In this document: in pieces, positions 62,652-64,000 of the stretch
How the letters are laid out: every line of letters starts with the position of its first letter
Position numbering within the stretch: position 1 is the first letter of the stretch
Source of the DNA: BOG-908 sp963692875
GTDB taxonomy: Bacteria; Pseudomonadota; Alphaproteobacteria; Acetobacterales; Acetobacteraceae
Assembly (NCBI GenBank): GCA_965198755.1
Contig: OZ240673.1
Span: forward strand, 2,666,001-2,730,000
DNA: 64,000 nucleotides
Reading direction: 5' to 3'
Translations under genes and position numbers: made by a program
Notes under the pieces: generated by a model
The model's input: only the letters and a program-made list of their open reading frames with translations
What the model was told of the DNA's origin: nothing
Database searches by the model: none

Positions 62652-62750
62652 GCAAGGCAAGCAGTTCTTTTTTGAAAAAAAGAACCAAAAAACTTTTGTT
62701 CCCTCGGGTGCGTGCTGCGGGTGAGTCCGCGACAGCAGAACCGAAAGATT
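62652..62750. repeat. PHR copy, left arm and spacer (type A)
   Basis: GCAAGGCAAGCAGTTC arm, spacer GTGCGTGCTGCGGGTGAGTC then CGCGACAGCAGAACC; the right arm is lost. Confidence 0.88.
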
Positions 62751-62847
62751 GCTGCGTCAACTCTTCGTCGATCGTTTCGGAAACTTGACGAGATAGTTGC
62801 CAGTGTTACAGGCACGGCGTGTTTTTTGAAAGAAAGCAGTTCGGTAT

Positions 62848-62932
62848 TGCTGTCGCGGAGTTTCCTCAGGCGTGCACCCAAGTGAATAAAAGTTTTTTGG
62901 TTCTTTTTTTCAAAAAAGAACCGCTTGCTTCC
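62848..62932. repeat. PHR copy, spacer and right arm (type A)
   Basis: ATTGCTGTCGCGGAGTTTCC, TCAGGCGTGCACCCAAG, then a GTTC/GAAC arm ending CGCTTGCTTCC, 24 bp before cdsA. Spacer nearly identical to the copy at 32425-32504. Confidence 0.88.
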
Positions 62933-62955
62933 TTTCTCTCCGCTCAACGCCGCCC

Positions 62956-63633
62956 ATGACCGACAACAGATGGCGAGACCTAGGCGTCCGCTTCGCCTCC
63001 GCCCTGGTTCTGCTGCCGATCGGCGTAGGCTCCATCTACGCCGGCGGCCTGGTGTGGACGCTGTGCCTGTCTGCCGTCATCGCCGCGCTCTGTGTCGAGT
63101 GGGTGCTGCTGTGGCGCGCACGCACGCCGCGTCAGGCTGCGGGCGGCGCCACGCTGGGCGCCGGCCTGGCCTATATCGGCGCCACCTACGTCGCGCTGTG
63201 GATGCTGCGCGGCGGGCCGGCGGGCATGCTCAACGTGTTGTTCGTCATGGTGGTGGTCTGGGCCGGCGACATCGGCGCCTACGTGGCGGGCCGGGCGCTG
63301 GGCGGGAAGCGGCTGGCGCCGGCGATCTCGCCGGGCAAGACCTGGTCGGGGGCGGTGGGCGGCACGCTCTGCGCGGTGGCGTGCGGGCTCGCCGTGGGCT
63401 ACAGCCGGCCGGTGCACGCGGCGGTACTGGCACTGGTGCTGAGCGTGGTGGCGCAACTGGGCGATCTGCTGGAGAGTGCGGTCAAGCGCCGGTTCGGTGC
63501 GAAGGATTCCGGGCGCATCATCCCCGGCCATGGCGGCCTGCTGGACCGGCTGGACGGGGTGCTTGCCGCCAGCCCGGCGGCGCTGCTGTGGTGGCTGGCG
63601 GCGGGGCAGGGCCCTTTGTGGGGTGCGGGTTGA
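62956..63633 (+). CDS. cdsA: Phosphatidate cytidylyltransferase
   Basis: 225 aa, a little short for the family. Makes CDP-diacylglycerol in the inner membrane. About six hydrophobic helices; the signature region reads AKDSGRIIPGHGGLLDRLDG, and VWAGDIGAYVAGRALGGKRL then APAISPGKTWSG is typical. ATG at 62956, 23 bp after a PHR. CDP-diacylglycerol is also the donor for the CDP-alcohol transferase at 21.5 kb. Confidence 0.95.
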   Translation: MTDNRWRDLGVRFASALVLLPIGVGSIYAGGLVWTLCLSAVIAALCVEWVLLWRARTPRQAAGGATLGAGLAYIGATYVALWMLRGGPAGMLNVLFVMVVVWAGDIGAYVAGRALGGKRLAPAISPGKTWSGAVGGTLCAVACGLAVGYSRPVHAAVLALVLSVVAQLGDLLESAVKRRFGAKDSGRIIPGHGGLLDRLDGVLAASPAALLWWLAAGQGPLWGAG

Positions 63634-63647
63634 GGGATACGAGCGGC

Positions 63648-64000
63648 ATGAAGACGGTCAGTGTGCTGGGCAGCACCGGCAGCATCGGCAAGAGCACGGT
63701 GGACCTGCTGGCGGCCAACCCAGGGCGCTACCGCGTGCTCGCTCTGGTGGCCAACAGCTCCGCCGAGGCACTGGCCGCGCAGGCCATTGCATTGCGCGCC
63801 GAGCTGGCGGTCTGCAGCGACCCCGCGATGCACAGGACGCTCGCTGCGGCGCTGCACGGCACCGGCATCCGCATGGCGTGCGGGCCGGACGCGGTGCTGG
63901 ACGCGGCCCGCCTGGGGGCGGACTGGACCATGGCGGCGATCACCGGGGTTGCCGGCCTGGCACCCACCTTGGCCGCGGCGGAGCGCGGCGGCGCCATCGC
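63648..64000 (+). CDS. dxr: 1-deoxy-D-xylulose 5-phosphate reductoisomerase (5' part)
   Basis: First 117 codons only; the gene runs off the window. It makes MEP in the non-mevalonate isoprenoid pathway, feeding uppS. The NADPH-binding MKTVSVLGSTGSIGKSTVDL is diagnostic, followed by YRVLALVANSSAEALAAQAI and WTMAAITGVAGLAPTLAAAE. Starts 14 bp after cdsA. Confidence 0.97.
   Translation, partial: MKTVSVLGSTGSIGKSTVDLLAANPGRYRVLALVANSSAEALAAQAIALRAELAVCSDPAMHRTLAAALHGTGIRMACGPDAVLDAARLGADWTMAAITGVAGLAPTLAAAERGGAI

Overview
The window is very GC-rich chromosomal DNA from an alphaproteobacterium, most likely of the Acetobacteraceae/Rhodospirillales. The basis is gene content: HdaA beside ppk1, AddB, MbfA, an SDHAF4-type (DUF1674) protein, a PhaR/PHA-synthase-like locus, a ferredoxin-NADP reductase, and the orders nadD-rsfS-rlmH, purM-purN and rpsB-tsf-pyrH-frr-uppS-cdsA-dxr. 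No rRNA or tRNA gene, CRISPR array, prophage, transposase or replication origin was seen.

Layout: 0.1-3.7 kb, a sulfotransferase-like gene, then nadD, rsfS, a DUF2306 membrane protein and rlmH. 3.8-9.5 kb, an XRE regulator, phaR, a coiled-coil protein overlapping a PHA-synthase-like hydrolase, and a hybrid histidine kinase. 9.6-15.7 kb, addB, murU, tsaE and ferredoxin-NADP reductase. 16-19.3 kb, a LolA-like protein, a small secreted protein, a PuuD-like amidotransferase and a cation exporter. 19.8-28.7 kb, purN-purM facing a CDP-alcohol transferase/AI-2E permease pair, a frameshifted hydrolase, hdaA and ppk1. 28.8-38.3 kb, transporters, mbfA, two methyltransferases, ialB-rlmN, a DUF2278 gene and fdhD. 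38.5-47.4 kb, DUF1800-DUF1501, DUF1345, a multicopper oxidase, a kelch protein broken by one stop codon and an AraC regulator broken by an 8-bp duplication. 47.7-55.4 kb, TPP riboswitch-thiC, an amidohydrolase, an SDHAF4-like small gene, a short-chain dehydrogenase and a large DUF1796-GT90 fusion. 55.6-64 kb, enolase, csbD and the translation/cell-envelope cluster running into a partial dxr.

The dominant signal is a dense intergenic repeat family, called here PHR (paired hairpin repeat). I counted about 37 loci. A full copy is about 135-165 bp: two inverted arms, each an AT-rich perfect hairpin followed by a short CAAAA..TTTTG segment, around a GC-rich spacer carrying CGCGACAGC and/or its complement. 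The outer ends are GCAAGCAAG and CTTGCTTGC. Arms fall into three types by hairpin centre: type A (TTTTTTGAAAAAAA), type B (TTTTTCGAGAAAAA) and type C (TTTTCTGAAGAAAA). The segment after the hairpin changes with the type (CAAAAAAC, CAAAAAGC, CAAAAGAC). Copies usually begin within a few bases of a stop codon and end just before the next gene; some supply the stop or start codon itself. Two copies sit inside identical-length 202-bp elements with TAATACC/GGTATAA ends. A second, unrelated 114-bp inverted-repeat element and a third ACCACGAAGGCACGAAG-type repeat are also present. Several conserved genes carry in-frame minisatellite expansions in their linkers.
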